Below, in pieces: positions 24,664 through 32,310 of a DNA stretch of 64,000 bases. Source of the DNA: Streptomyces gelaticus (GTDB lineage Bacteria; Actinomycetota; Actinomycetes; Streptomycetales; Streptomycetaceae); contig NZ_BMTF01000025.1 in NCBI RefSeq assembly GCF_014649535.1, positions 54,682 to 118,681 on the forward strand. The letters are read 5' to 3'. Under the pieces are notes generated by a model, which searched no databases, had not been told where the DNA came from, and saw only the letters and a list, made by a program, of their open reading frames with translations. A program made the position numbers and the translations under genes. Position 1 is the stretch's first letter; every line of letters begins with the position of its first letter.

Positions 24664-24687
24664 ATTTACTAGGACGTCCTAGTAAAT
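24664..24687. promoter_or_regulatory. 24-bp perfect palindrome at the icmA start
   Basis: The palindrome is perfect over 24 bp, centred on GGACGTCC and ending in ATTTACTA/TAGTAAAT. Its right half, read toward icmA, supplies a GTAAAT that could serve as a -10 box, 8 nt before the ATG. A repressor bound here would cover the core promoter. No ribosome binding site is visible between it and the ATG, so the transcript may be leaderless. Confidence 0.75.
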
Positions 24688-24697
24688 GTCGATGGCA

Positions 24698-24726
24698 AAC
24701 CGCCCGGTGCTTCGCACGGGGCGGTT
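24698..24726. terminator. Hairpin downstream of the DUF3817 gene
   Basis: A 13-bp stem with one mismatch (24698-24710 with 24714-24726) and a TTC loop lies 30 bp past the stop of the leftward DUF3817 gene, before icmA's operator. Confidence 0.65.
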
Positions 24727-24755
24727 CGGGCGGCGCGGACCGGGGTCCGGCCGGG

Positions 24756-25088
24756 TCAGGCCTCGGCGGTCGCGGGGGCGCCGTCGGCGATCAGCGGCTC
24801 GACCTCGCGGACGACCTTGCGCTCGACGAAGAACGCGGCCGTCGGGATGGTGCCGGAGATCAGCACCCAGAGCAGCTTGCCCATCGGCCACTTCGCCTTG
24901 GAGCCGAGGTCGAAGGCGAAGATCAGGTAGATGATGTAGAGCACACCGTGGACCTGGGAGACGACGAGCGTCAGGCCCTCGCCCTTGTCGAAGCCGTACT
25001 TGAAGACCATGCAGGTGCAGAGCACCAGCAACATGACGGCGGTGACGTAGGCCATCACCCGGTACCGGGTCAGCACACTGCGTTTCAT
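24756..25088 (-). CDS. DUF3817 membrane protein (first copy)
   Basis: Small integral membrane protein of 110 aa with three predicted TM helices: VMAYVTAVMLLVLCTCMVF, VHGVLYIIYLIFAFDLG and LLWVLISGTIPTAAFFVE. The W-P pair in SKAKWPMGKLL and the HGxLYxxY motif match DUF3817, a family of unknown function. A second member is encoded at 26158-26508, sharing H-G-V-L-(Y/F)-(I/V)-I-Y and K-W-P. No strong ribosome binding site is seen before ATG 25088. Function unknown. Confidence 0.78.
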   Translation of the reverse strand: MKRSVLTRYRVMAYVTAVMLLVLCTCMVFKYGFDKGEGLTLVVSQVHGVLYIIYLIFAFDLGSKAKWPMGKLLWVLISGTIPTAAFFVERKVVREVEPLIADGAPATAEA

Positions 25089-25186
25089 GGCATCGAGCGT
25101 AACCGGACGGCCTGGGCGATCTTGCAGCGGGCCGGGCTCTCGAAACGCCGTTCTACGCCCCGTGTTCTCTCCGCCACGCCTCTCTT

Positions 25187-25696
25187 CTACGCCTCTTCGA
25201 AATCGTGGGCGGCGATCCGCAGCGGGCGCAGCATGGCGAAGATCTCCGCGCACTCCTCGGCGTCGTACACGCCGAGCCCGAACTCCATGTCGACCAGGTC
25301 CCTGGTCGCCGCCTCGACGACCTCACGGCCCTTCTCGGTGATGGAGGCGAGGGTGCCGCGGCCGTCGTTGGGATTGGGGCGCTTGGCGACCAGGCCGGAG
25401 CGCACCAGCCGGTCCACGGTGTTGGTGACGGAGGTGGGGTGGACCATGAGCCGCTCGCCGATCTTGGACATCGGCAGCTCACCGGCCTTGGAGAAGGTGA
25501 GCAGCACCAGCGCCTCGTACCGCGCGAAGGTCAGCCCGTACGGTTTGACGACCGCGTCGACCTCGGCGAGCAGGATCTGCTGGGCGCGCATGATCGAGGT
25601 GATCGCCCCCATCGAGGGCACGGGGCCCCAGCGCTGCTGCCAGAGCTCGTCGGCGCGGGCGATGGGATCGAAGGGGAGACTGAGCGGCTTCGGCAC
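25187..25696 (-). CDS. MarR-family regulator
   Basis: Regulator of 169 aa with a winged HTH: FARYEALVLLTFSKAGELPMSKIGERLMVHPTSVTNTVDRLVRSGLV, followed by the wing with R-P-N-P-N-D-G-R-G-T (a D-x-R motif). The N-terminal extension WGPVPSMGAITSIMRAQQILL provides dimerisation helices. I set the start at GTG 25696 (MPKPLSLPF), with AAGG upstream; GTG 25714 in the same frame is the alternative. It lies between two DUF3817 genes on the same strand, which it may control. Confidence 0.82.
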   Translation of the reverse strand: MPKPLSLPFDPIARADELWQQRWGPVPSMGAITSIMRAQQILLAEVDAVVKPYGLTFARYEALVLLTFSKAGELPMSKIGERLMVHPTSVTNTVDRLVRSGLVAKRPNPNDGRGTLASITEKGREVVEAATRDLVDMEFGLGVYDAEECAEIFAMLRPLRIAAHDFEEA

Positions 25697-25867
25697 GGAA
25701 CCGACCTTACCCACTGGTCATATGGTGGTCAGCCCTGTCTCGAACTTCGGTCCGAATGCGGTGGGCGGGGGTGGGCCGACGTCCTGTGCGCGCTCGCCGG
25801 ACCGGCGGCGGGAACGTGACGAGCCCCCGGCCGGGGGCTCGTCACGGAGGCATCGTGCGCCGGGGTG

Positions 25868-26161
25868 TCAGTCCGCGAGGTAGCGCTCGACCGTCTCGAC
25901 CTTGGAGGTCAGTCCATCGGTGACGCCGGGGCGGATGTCGGCCTTCAGCACGAGGGAGACACGTCCGGCGCGGGCCTCGACGGCGGCGACGGCCCGCTTG
26001 ACGACGTCCATGACCTCGTCCCATTCACCCTCGACGGAGGTGAACATGGCGTCCGTACGGTTGGGGAGGCCGGACTCGCGGACGACCCGGACGGCGTCGG
26101 CGACGTACTCGCCGACGTCCTCGCCCACTCCCAGCGGGCTGACCGAGAACGCGACGATCAC
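25868..26161 (-). CDS. MTH1187/YkoF-type thiamine-binding-like protein
   Basis: Protein of 97 aa matching the DUF77/MTH1187 ferredoxin-like family: VAFSVSPLGVGEDVGEYVADAVRVVRESGLP, TSVEGEWDEVMDVVKRAV and VSLVLKADIRPG. Characterised members bind thiamine or hydroxymethylpyrimidine, or act as small tetrameric proteins of uncertain role. The GTG start overlaps the stop of the upstream DUF3817 gene by 4 nt (GTGA), so the two are coupled, which links DUF3817 to possible vitamin handling. Confidence 0.82.
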   Translation of the reverse strand: MIVAFSVSPLGVGEDVGEYVADAVRVVRESGLPNRTDAMFTSVEGEWDEVMDVVKRAVAAVEARAGRVSLVLKADIRPGVTDGLTSKVETVERYLAD

Positions 26162-26508
26162 GCGCTGACCACGCCTTCGCGGCGGGCGCGGGCGGCGATC
26201 ACGCCGTCGGCCTCGTAGCGCTTGAGCAGCTTGTCGCCGTACAGACCGCCGAACGGCACCAGCGCGAGCAGGAAGAAGAACGCCACGCGCTTCAGCGGCC
26301 ACTTGGTCTTGGACCAGACGTCGAGCAGCAGGACGGCGTAGATCACGAAGAGCACGCCGTGCAGGATGCCGAGCGGCATCATCAGGAAGTCGATGTCGGA
26401 GACGCGGCTCAGGACCGAGCCGAAGATGATCAGCGCGGGGAAGGAGAGCGCCTCGGGAATCGAGATGAGGCGCAGCCGGTGCAGGGCGGTAGCGGTCTTG
26501 ATGTCCAC
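26158..26508 (-). CDS. DUF3817 membrane protein (second copy)
   Basis: Paralogue of the 24756-25088 product, 116 aa, with three TM helices: ALSFPALIIFGSVLS, LGILHGVLFVIYAVLLLDVW and VAFFFLLALVPFGGLYG. It has the family motifs HGVLFVIY and KTKWPLKR, and a basic C-terminus (RARREGVVSA). GTG 26508 follows AAGGTG. Coupled with the thiamine-binding-like gene, it may form a small transport or carrier module. Function unknown. Confidence 0.78.
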   Translation of the reverse strand: MDIKTATALHRLRLISIPEALSFPALIIFGSVLSRVSDIDFLMMPLGILHGVLFVIYAVLLLDVWSKTKWPLKRVAFFFLLALVPFGGLYGDKLLKRYEADGVIAARARREGVVSA

Positions 26509-26736
26509 GGGGGCACCTTCGGTGGGAGGACGGTGACAGCTTGTGAATACAGGCACAAGCTCGCCCCATTGTGGCATCGATGTGCGCGGCACTCGGCGCC
26601 GGGGGCCGGATCGCCGCCGGGGATACGTCCTGATTGCGTACGGGTCCGGTACCGGATGCGTATCAGGGGCGGTTCAGGGGCCCGGATCCACCTTCGGGCC
26701 CTGTCCAGGCCGGGAGCCTGCCGATAACGTCGCCCC

Positions 26737-27375
26737 GTGGCAATGTTCCGACTCCAAGGCAGCAGGACGCTCGCCGTCGACCTGGCCGGCGACGCCGTCA
26801 AGGCGAAGAACGGTTCGATGGTCGCCTACGACGGCCGGGTGACGTTCAAGAAGATGACCGGCGGCGGTGACGGGCTGCGCGGCATGGTGACCCGGCGCCT
26901 GACCGGCGAGCAGATGTCCGTGATGGAGGTGACCGGCCAGGGCACCTGCTATTTCGCGGACCGCGCGAGCGAGATCAACCTCGTCCCGCTGCACGGTGAC
27001 AAGCTCTACGTCGAGGCGAGCAATCTGCTGTGCACCGACGCCGGGCTGCGCACCGGCACCACCTTCACCGGCCTGCGCGGCGGGGCGAGCGGCAACGGCC
27101 TGTTCACCACCACCGTCGAGGGCACCGGCCAGGTGGCGATCATGTCGGACGGCCCGGCGGTGGCGCTGCGGGTCTCGGCCCAGTACCCGCTGTTCGTCGA
27201 CCCCGGCGCCTACATCGCCCACCAGGGCAACCTCCAGCAGCACCTCCAGTCGGGGGTGAACTTCCGGACGCTGATCGGTGAGGGTTCCGGGGAGTCCTTC
27301 CAGATCCGGTTCGAGGGCGAGGGCGTCGTCTACGTCCAGCCGAGCGAGCGGAACACCCTCGGGGGCGATGTCTGA
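26737..27375 (+). CDS. AIM24-family protein 1
   Basis: Protein of 212 aa, first of three overlapping AIM24/TIGR00266-type genes. It is a beta-rich fold made of repeated short strands with Gly turns: KNGSMVAYDGRVTFKK, GQGTCYFADRASEINLV, GDKLYVEASNLLC, GNGLFTTTVEGTGQVAIMS and FVDPGAYIAHQGNLQQ. There is no signal or TM segment. GTG start at 26737. The family is widespread, with a mitochondrial member needed for cristae organisation, but the bacterial role is unknown. It ends in a 1-nt overlap with the next gene (TGATG). Confidence 0.82.
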   Translation: MAMFRLQGSRTLAVDLAGDAVKAKNGSMVAYDGRVTFKKMTGGGDGLRGMVTRRLTGEQMSVMEVTGQGTCYFADRASEINLVPLHGDKLYVEASNLLCTDAGLRTGTTFTGLRGGASGNGLFTTTVEGTGQVAIMSDGPAVALRVSAQYPLFVDPGAYIAHQGNLQQHLQSGVNFRTLIGEGSGESFQIRFEGEGVVYVQPSERNTLGGDV

Positions 27376-28025
27376 TGCCGTTCCGTGAGATCAACTCGAA
27401 GATGATCGAGGCGACGGTGGTTCCCGGCCAGCGGCTGTACAGCCAGCGGGGCGCGATGCTCGCCTACCGCGGCGAGGTGTCGTTCACGCCGAACATCCAG
27501 GGCGGCCAGGGCGGCGTGATGTCGATGATCGGCCGACGGGTGGCGGGCGAGGCGACCCCGCTGATGACGGTCGAGGGCAGCGGAACGGTGATGTTCGGCC
27601 ACGGTGGCCACCACATCCAGGTGATCGACCTGACCGGCGACACCCTGTACGTGGAGGCCGACCGGCTGCTCGCCTTCGACGGGACGCTCCAGCAGGGCAC
27701 CATGTTCATGGGCTCGCAGGGCGGCGTGATGGGCATGGTGCGTGGCCAGGTGACCGGGCAGGGCCTGTTCACCACCACGCTCAAGGGCCACGGCGCGGTG
27801 GCGGTGATGGCCCACGGCGGGGTGATCGAGCTGCCGATCACTCCCGGCCGCGAGGTGCATGTGGACCCGCAGGCGTACGTCGCGCACCACGGCGACGTAA
27901 GGAACAAGCTCTCGACCGCGCTCGGCTGGCGCGACATGGTGGGGCGCGGCTCCGGCGAGGCGTTCCAGCTGGAGCTGAGCGGAAACGGCGCGGTGTACGT
28001 CCAGGCCTCGGAGGAGAAGCTGTGA
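27375..28025 (+). CDS. AIM24-family protein 2
   Basis: Middle member of the trio, 216 aa, starting on the A of the upstream TGA. It shares the same strand pattern: QRGAMLAYRGEVSFTPN, GSGTVMFGHGGHHIQVIDL, GDTLYVEADRLLAFD, GQGLFTTTLKGHGAVAVM and HVDPQAYVAHHGDVRN. It is unusually rich in Gly, Met and His, with a GHGGHH cluster that could bind metal (speculative). The stop overlaps the next GTG by 4 nt, so the three products should be made in a fixed ratio and may co-assemble. Confidence 0.82.
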   Translation: MPFREINSKMIEATVVPGQRLYSQRGAMLAYRGEVSFTPNIQGGQGGVMSMIGRRVAGEATPLMTVEGSGTVMFGHGGHHIQVIDLTGDTLYVEADRLLAFDGTLQQGTMFMGSQGGVMGMVRGQVTGQGLFTTTLKGHGAVAVMAHGGVIELPITPGREVHVDPQAYVAHHGDVRNKLSTALGWRDMVGRGSGEAFQLELSGNGAVYVQASEEKL

Positions 28026-28786
28026 GCACGCCCGTGGTCTTCGACCCGATGACACTGCCGTCGGACGACAACGTCGACGCGTACACCTTCTGCGTGGAAC
28101 TCAAGGGGAGCCAGTGGTTCCTGCAGAAGGGCAAGATGATCGCCTACTACGGGCGGATCGATTTCAACGGCATCGGTCACGGCCGCTTCGAGCGGCTGCT
28201 CCGTACGAGCTTCCACTCGCCGCTGCACGCGAACGACTGGGTGGTGGCCGAGGGCAGCGGCAAGATGCTGCTCGCGGACCGAGCCTTCGATGTGAACTCC
28301 TACGACCTGGACGACGGGAATCTGACGATCCGGTCGGGCAATCTCCTCGCGTACCAGCCGTCGCTGGCACTCAAGCAGTCGATCGTGCCGGGTTTTCTGA
28401 CCCTGATCGGTACGGGGAAGTTCGTGGCCGCCTCCAACGGTCCGGTGGTCTTCATGGAGCCGCCGCTGCGGGTCGACCCGCAGGCCCTGGTGGGCTGGGC
28501 CGACTGCCCCTCGCCGTGCCACCACTACGACCACGGCTACATGACGGGCGTACTGGGCGGACTGCGGTCGATGACGGGCCTCGGGGGCACCTCGGGCGAG
28601 GAGCACCAGTTCGAGTTCGTCGGCGCGGGGACGGTGCTGCTCCAGTCGACGGAGATCCTGATGGCCGAACAGCCGACGGGCGCGGTGCCGGGTCAGGCCG
28701 GGGTCCCGGGCGGCGGAAGTCAACCTGGCGCCACACCCCGCATGCCCGGTCAGCTCGGGGACCTCCAGCGTCGCTTCGGTTTGTGA
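28022..28786 (+). CDS. AIM24-family protein 3 with extended C-terminus
   Basis: Third and longest member, 254 aa. Family strands: QKGKMIAYYGRIDFNG, GSGKMLLADRAFDVNSY, GNLTIRSGNLLAYQPSL and RVDPQALVGWADCPSPCHHYDHG. The CPSPCHHYDH cluster (C-x3-C-H-H-x2-H-like) is not in the other two and looks like a metal site. The C-terminal 35 residues are a flexible Gly/Pro/Gln-rich tail. GTG start overlaps the previous stop. The trio has no other gene in its operon, so partners are unknown. Confidence 0.8.
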   Translation: MSTPVVFDPMTLPSDDNVDAYTFCVELKGSQWFLQKGKMIAYYGRIDFNGIGHGRFERLLRTSFHSPLHANDWVVAEGSGKMLLADRAFDVNSYDLDDGNLTIRSGNLLAYQPSLALKQSIVPGFLTLIGTGKFVAASNGPVVFMEPPLRVDPQALVGWADCPSPCHHYDHGYMTGVLGGLRSMTGLGGTSGEEHQFEFVGAGTVLLQSTEILMAEQPTGAVPGQAGVPGGGSQPGATPRMPGQLGDLQRRFGL

Positions 28787-28899
28787 ACGGTAGTCTGCGG
28801 AGTGTGACATCGATCGTCCGCACCCCGCCCCCGGACCCGTCTCCGGACGGGTGCCGGCCGTCACACCCTGCTACTTCGTCCGGCTTTCAACTTCTTAGG

Positions 28900-28916
28900 T
28901 AGAATCCATATATGGA
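28900..28916 (+). promoter_or_regulatory. Putative leaderless promoter with palindrome over the start codon
   Basis: TAGAAT (28900-28905) fits a -10 box and ends 6 nt before the MarR ATG at 28912. There is no Shine-Dalgarno, so transcription probably starts at the ATG (leaderless mRNA). A 12-bp palindrome TCCATATATGGA (28905-28916) covers the predicted start and could be the regulator's own site. Confidence 0.5.
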
Positions 28917-29388
28917 GACCGAGACGCCCACCCGCTGGCTGAACGACGCGGAGCAGTGCGCCTGGCGCACCCACCTGGACGTCAGCAGGCTGCTGATGCA
29001 CCAATTGGAGAAGGATCTCCAGCCGTTCGGCCTGACCAACAACGACTACGAGATCCTGGTCAACCTCTCGGAGTCGGACGACCAGCGCATGCGGATGAGC
29101 GACCTCGCCGCCGCGACGCTGCAGTCCAAGAGCAGGCTCTCGCACCAGATCACCCGTATGGAGACCGCCGGCCTGGTCCGCAGGGAGAACTGCGAGTCCG
29201 ACCGGCGCGGTCTGTACGCGGTCCTCACCGAGGACGGCGCGGAGACGATGCGCAAGGTGGCACCGCACCATGTGGCGTCGGTCCGCAAGCACTTCATGGA
29301 CCTGCTGACGCCGGAGGCGCTGGCGAACCTGCACGCGGCACTGACCCCGGTCGCGGAACACCTGCGAGGACGACGCGGCAAGGTGTGA
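28912..29388 (+). CDS. MarR-family regulator
   Basis: Regulator of 158 aa. The winged HTH spans about 40-110: LTNNDYEILVNLSESDDQRMRMSDLAAATLQSKSRLSHQITRMETAGLV, then the wing with R-R-E-N-C-E-S-D-R-R-G. The single Cys in the wing (ENCESDRRG) is common in this clade and could be redox-active, but that is not established here. The N-terminal W-L-N-D-A-E-Q-C-A-W-R segment is typical of Streptomyces MarR proteins. Start ATG 28912 with a leaderless-type promoter. It is convergent with the two-component kinase gene. Targets unknown. Confidence 0.85.
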   Translation: METETPTRWLNDAEQCAWRTHLDVSRLLMHQLEKDLQPFGLTNNDYEILVNLSESDDQRMRMSDLAAATLQSKSRLSHQITRMETAGLVRRENCESDRRGLYAVLTEDGAETMRKVAPHHVASVRKHFMDLLTPEALANLHAALTPVAEHLRGRRGKV

Positions 29389-29406
29389 CCCGGCGCCGGG
29401 CGGCGT

Positions 29407-30879
29407 TCAGCGGGCTCCGGGCAGCCAGAGCTCGAACCGGGCGCCGCCCTCCCGCGCACCGTCCACCGTCAGCCGCCCGCCGTGCCGGACAGCCACGTCC
29501 CGGGCGATGGCCAGTCCCAGGCCCGCGCCGCCTTCGTCCCGGGTGCGGGCCTCGTCGAGCCGTACGAAGCGCTCGAAGATCCGCTCACGCTCCTTCGGCG
29601 GCACGCCCGCCCCGTCGTCGCTGACCGCGACGACCACTGCGCCCCGCTCCGCCGCGCGCACCGAGACCGTCACCGTGCTGCGCGCGTGGCGCTCGGCGTT
29701 GTCCAGCAGATTACCGATCACCCGCGCCAACTGCCCGCGCGAACCGGCCACTTCGAACCGCCCCGGGTCCGGCCCGGGGTCCGGCACCGACACCGTCACC
29801 GCGATCCGGTCGCCGGTGCGCTGCGAGACCTCCTCGCGGACCAGCGCACCCAGGTCCACCACCGCGGGCCCCGGCCGCTCCCCCGCGTCCAGCCTGGCCA
29901 GCAGCAGGAGATCGGCGGCCAGTGCCTGGAGCCGTACGGTGTCGGCGACCGCGCCCGGCACGTCGAGCAGCTCCGGATGGGCCGCGCCCACCTCCAGCTG
30001 GGTGCGCAGCGAGGCGATCGGGCTGCGCAGTTCGTGCGAGGCGTCCGCGACGAACCGCCGCTGCCGCTCCACGGAGGCCTCCAGAGCGGTGAGCGTCTCA
30101 TTGGTCGTACGGGCCAGCCGGGCGATCTCGTCGCGCGAGCCGGGCTCCGGCACCCGCCGGCTCAGGTCCTCGGACGCGGTGATCGCGGCCATCTCGCGCC
30201 GGATGCCCTCGACCGGGCGCAGCGCCCGCCGGGTCACCAGCCAGGTCACCCCGGCGACGACGAGCAGCAGCACCGGCAGCCCGATCAGCATCGCGCCGCG
30301 CACGGTGCCCACGGCTTCCTGCTCGGCGGCCAGCGGGGCGCCCCCGTGGACGGTCAGGGTCACCCCGGCGGGAGTCGTCGCCTTCAGGGACGCGAAGCGG
30401 TAGTCGGCCGTCTCGCCGTCGACGGTGGCGGTGCCGTTGTCGAAGTCCGCTTCGTCGGAGTCGACTTCGCCGCGACCGGGGGCTGCGCGACGGTCGTCGT
30501 CATCGCCTCCGTCCTCGCCTGCGTTGTCGTCGTCGCGCCCGCCGCCGGACGCCCCGAAGGCCGGTGAGGGGAGCGGGGTGACCCGGTCCGTGCCGGTGCC
30601 GGAGATCGCCTGGAGGTCCTTGGAGACGGCGACCACCCGCCCGTCCTCGTCGGTCACCTGGACCGGATGGTCCTCCTCGTCGCGCATCTCCAGCCGGTCG
30701 TACGGCACACCGAGGGCCAGCTGCCCGGCCACTTCCCGGGCCACCACCTCGGCCTGCAGCCCGGCCTGGTCGGTGAGGTCGGCGCGCAGCACGAGGAGTA
30801 CCGAGAGCCCGGCGCCGATCAGCGCGAGGGCGACCACCACGGTGGCGCCGAGCGCGGCCCTGGCCCGTACCGATCTCAC
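29407..30879 (-). CDS. OmpR-partner sensor histidine kinase with Asp-rich external loop
   Basis: Sensor kinase of 490 aa. TM1 about 10-32; extracytoplasmic domain 33-195 containing an acidic run (RDDDNAGEDGGDDDD, about 115-129); TM2 about 196-217; HAMP about 218-270; H282 in ADASHELRSP; N box GNLLDNAERHA; G boxes VSDDGAGVP and GGAGLGLAIA. The GTG start overlaps the regulator stop (GTGA). By position the pair corresponds to what I remember as RapA1/RapA2 (SCO5403/SCO5404), reported to affect actinorhodin and a type I polyketide. The acidic loop suggests cation or metal sensing, supported by the acidic PepSY protein encoded divergently. Confidence 0.87.
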   Translation of the reverse strand: MRSVRARAALGATVVVALALIGAGLSVLLVLRADLTDQAGLQAEVVAREVAGQLALGVPYDRLEMRDEEDHPVQVTDEDGRVVAVSKDLQAISGTGTDRVTPLPSPAFGASGGGRDDDNAGEDGGDDDDRRAAPGRGEVDSDEADFDNGTATVDGETADYRFASLKATTPAGVTLTVHGGAPLAAEQEAVGTVRGAMLIGLPVLLLVVAGVTWLVTRRALRPVEGIRREMAAITASEDLSRRVPEPGSRDEIARLARTTNETLTALEASVERQRRFVADASHELRSPIASLRTQLEVGAAHPELLDVPGAVADTVRLQALAADLLLLARLDAGERPGPAVVDLGALVREEVSQRTGDRIAVTVSVPDPGPDPGRFEVAGSRGQLARVIGNLLDNAERHARSTVTVSVRAAERGAVVVAVSDDGAGVPPKERERIFERFVRLDEARTRDEGGAGLGLAIARDVAVRHGGRLTVDGAREGGARFELWLPGAR

Positions 30880-31538
30880 AGCGCCTCCAGCCGGTATCCC
30901 GCGCCGCGCACCGTGCTGATGGCTCCTGCGCCGAGCTTGCGGCGCAGCGTGCTCACGTACACCTCGACGATGTTCGGGTCGCCGTCGTAGGCGAAGTCCC
31001 AGACGTGTTCGAGGATGTCCGCCTTGCTCACCACCTGTCCGGGCCGCAGCGCGAGCTGTTCCAGCACCGCGAACTCCTTGGCCGTGAGGGTGATTTCGGC
31101 TTCGCCGAGGTGGACGCGGCGGGCGGCGGTGTCCATGCGCAGGGCGCCGACGGTGACCACCGGCGAGCCGGATCCGCCTCCCCGGCGCCGCAGCAGCGCC
31201 CGGATCCTGGCCACCAGGACGACGTACGAGAAGGGCTTGGTCAGGTAGTCGTCGGCCCCGGTGTCGAGGCCCTCCGCCTCGTCGTACTCCCCGTCCTTGG
31301 CCGTCAGCATCAGGATCGGCGTCTCGTGCCCGGCGGCGCGCAGGGCGGCGCAGACGCGGTAGCCGTTCATCCCGGGCAGCATGATGTCGAGGACGACGAG
31401 GTCGTACGCGCCCTCGGCGGCCCGGTGCAGCCCTTCGAGGCCGTCGTGCACCACGTCCACGGCGAAGCCCTCGGCGGTGAGCCCCGCGGCCAGGGCCGTC
31501 GCGAGCCGCTTCTCGTCCTCCACGATCAACAGGCGCAT
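30876..31538 (-). CDS. OmpR/PhoB-family response regulator
   Basis: Response regulator of 220 aa. Receiver: E7/D8 acidic pair, phospho-acceptor D51 (VVLDIMLPG), K101 (YLTKPFSY). C-terminal winged HTH about 125-220: TLTAKEFAVLEQLALRPGQVVSK, DPNIVEVYVSTLRRKL and TVRGAGYRLEAL. ATG 31538 was chosen; GTG 31544, two codons earlier, is possible, and neither has a strong ribosome binding site. Three TTCAG direct repeats with 10-11-bp spacing (31573-31598) lie just upstream and fit an OmpR-type box, implying autoregulation and control of the divergent PepSY gene. Confidence 0.9.
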   Translation of the reverse strand: MRLLIVEDEKRLATALAAGLTAEGFAVDVVHDGLEGLHRAAEGAYDLVVLDIMLPGMNGYRVCAALRAAGHETPILMLTAKDGEYDEAEGLDTGADDYLTKPFSYVVLVARIRALLRRRGGGSGSPVVTVGALRMDTAARRVHLGEAEITLTAKEFAVLEQLALRPGQVVSKADILEHVWDFAYDGDPNIVEVYVSTLRRKLGAGAISTVRGAGYRLEAL

Positions 31539-31560
31539 GCGCACAGGGTCGCAAACCGAA

Positions 31561-31598
31561 CCTGAAGACGCCTTCAGGTGGCTTCAGGCTGCGTTCAG
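31561..31598. promoter_or_regulatory. Tandem TTCAG repeats, probable OmpR-type operator
   Basis: TTCAG occurs at 31573, 31583 and 31594, with an inverted CTGAAG at 31562-31567, all inside the 119-bp divergent region between the two-component genes and the PepSY gene. The roughly one-helical-turn spacing is what OmpR/PhoB-family regulators bind as tandem dimers. Confidence 0.65.
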
Positions 31599-31657
31599 CA
31601 TCACCCCGGCACTGTGGTCCCCGTCGAAACCGTCCACCCGATCGGGGAGGAACCCTC

Positions 31658-32290
31658 ATGAAGCGCAAGATCGTCATCGCCGCCGTCACCGCGGCCGTGC
31701 TCGCCGGCGGCGGAGCCGCCACGGCGGTCGCCTTCGCGGGCGACGACGACCACGACCGCGGGACCCGCTCCAGCGTGAAGAGCGGTGAAACCGCCCGGAT
31801 CGGCGTGGCGGAGGCGATCGAGACCGCCGTCAAGGCCGTCCCCGGCACCGTCAACGAGGCCGAGCTGGACGACGAGGACGGCGGGCTCGTCTGGGAGCTC
31901 GACGTGTACGGCTCCGACAAGGTCTGGCACGACGTGACGGTGGACGCGGGCAACGGAAAGGTGCTCGGCGAGCACACCTCCGACGACGATGACGACGACC
32001 GTGACCGGCATGCGCCCCGGTCGGCCCCCGTGTCGCTGAAGGAGGCGGTCGACGCCGCGCTGAAGGCGAACCCGGGGACGGTGACCTCGGTCGACCTGGA
32101 CGACGACCACGACGACCGGAGCGGTGGAGCGCCGCACTGGGAGGTCGACGTCCGGGGCAAGGACGGCAAGCGGCACGAGCTGAACGTCGACGCGAACACG
32201 GGCAAGGTGACGGCGGACCGGGTGGACGACGGCCATGACCGTCATGACGACGGCCACGGGGACGACCGGGAGGACCATGACGACGACTGA
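31658..32290 (+). CDS. Secreted acidic PepSY-domain protein
   Basis: Exported protein of 210 aa with a signal peptide (MKRKIVIAAVTAAVLAGGGAA; cleavage near residue 26). Two PepSY repeats follow: about 45-105 (GVAEAIETAVKAVPGTVNEAELDD... WELDVYGSD... TVDAGNGKVLG) and about 120-185 (SLKEAVDAALKANPGTVTSVDLDDD... WEVDVRGKDGK... NVDANTGKVT). Acidic His/Asp clusters sit between and after them (DDDDDDRDRH, then a tail with repeated DRHDDGHGDD). Such tails could chelate divalent cations. It is divergent from an OmpR-type system with a shared operator, so it is probably that system's main target or signal-modulating partner. Confidence 0.85.
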   Translation: MKRKIVIAAVTAAVLAGGGAATAVAFAGDDDHDRGTRSSVKSGETARIGVAEAIETAVKAVPGTVNEAELDDEDGGLVWELDVYGSDKVWHDVTVDAGNGKVLGEHTSDDDDDDRDRHAPRSAPVSLKEAVDAALKANPGTVTSVDLDDDHDDRSGGAPHWEVDVRGKDGKRHELNVDANTGKVTADRVDDGHDRHDDGHGDDREDHDDD

Positions 32291-32310
32291 CGCCCGGGGC
32301 CGCCGGGCCG

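Noticed and set aside
25690..25740. Possible MarR operator around CATATG before the first MarR gene
   Set aside because: The CATATG core is palindromic, but the flanks do not pair well, so it was not listed as a feature.
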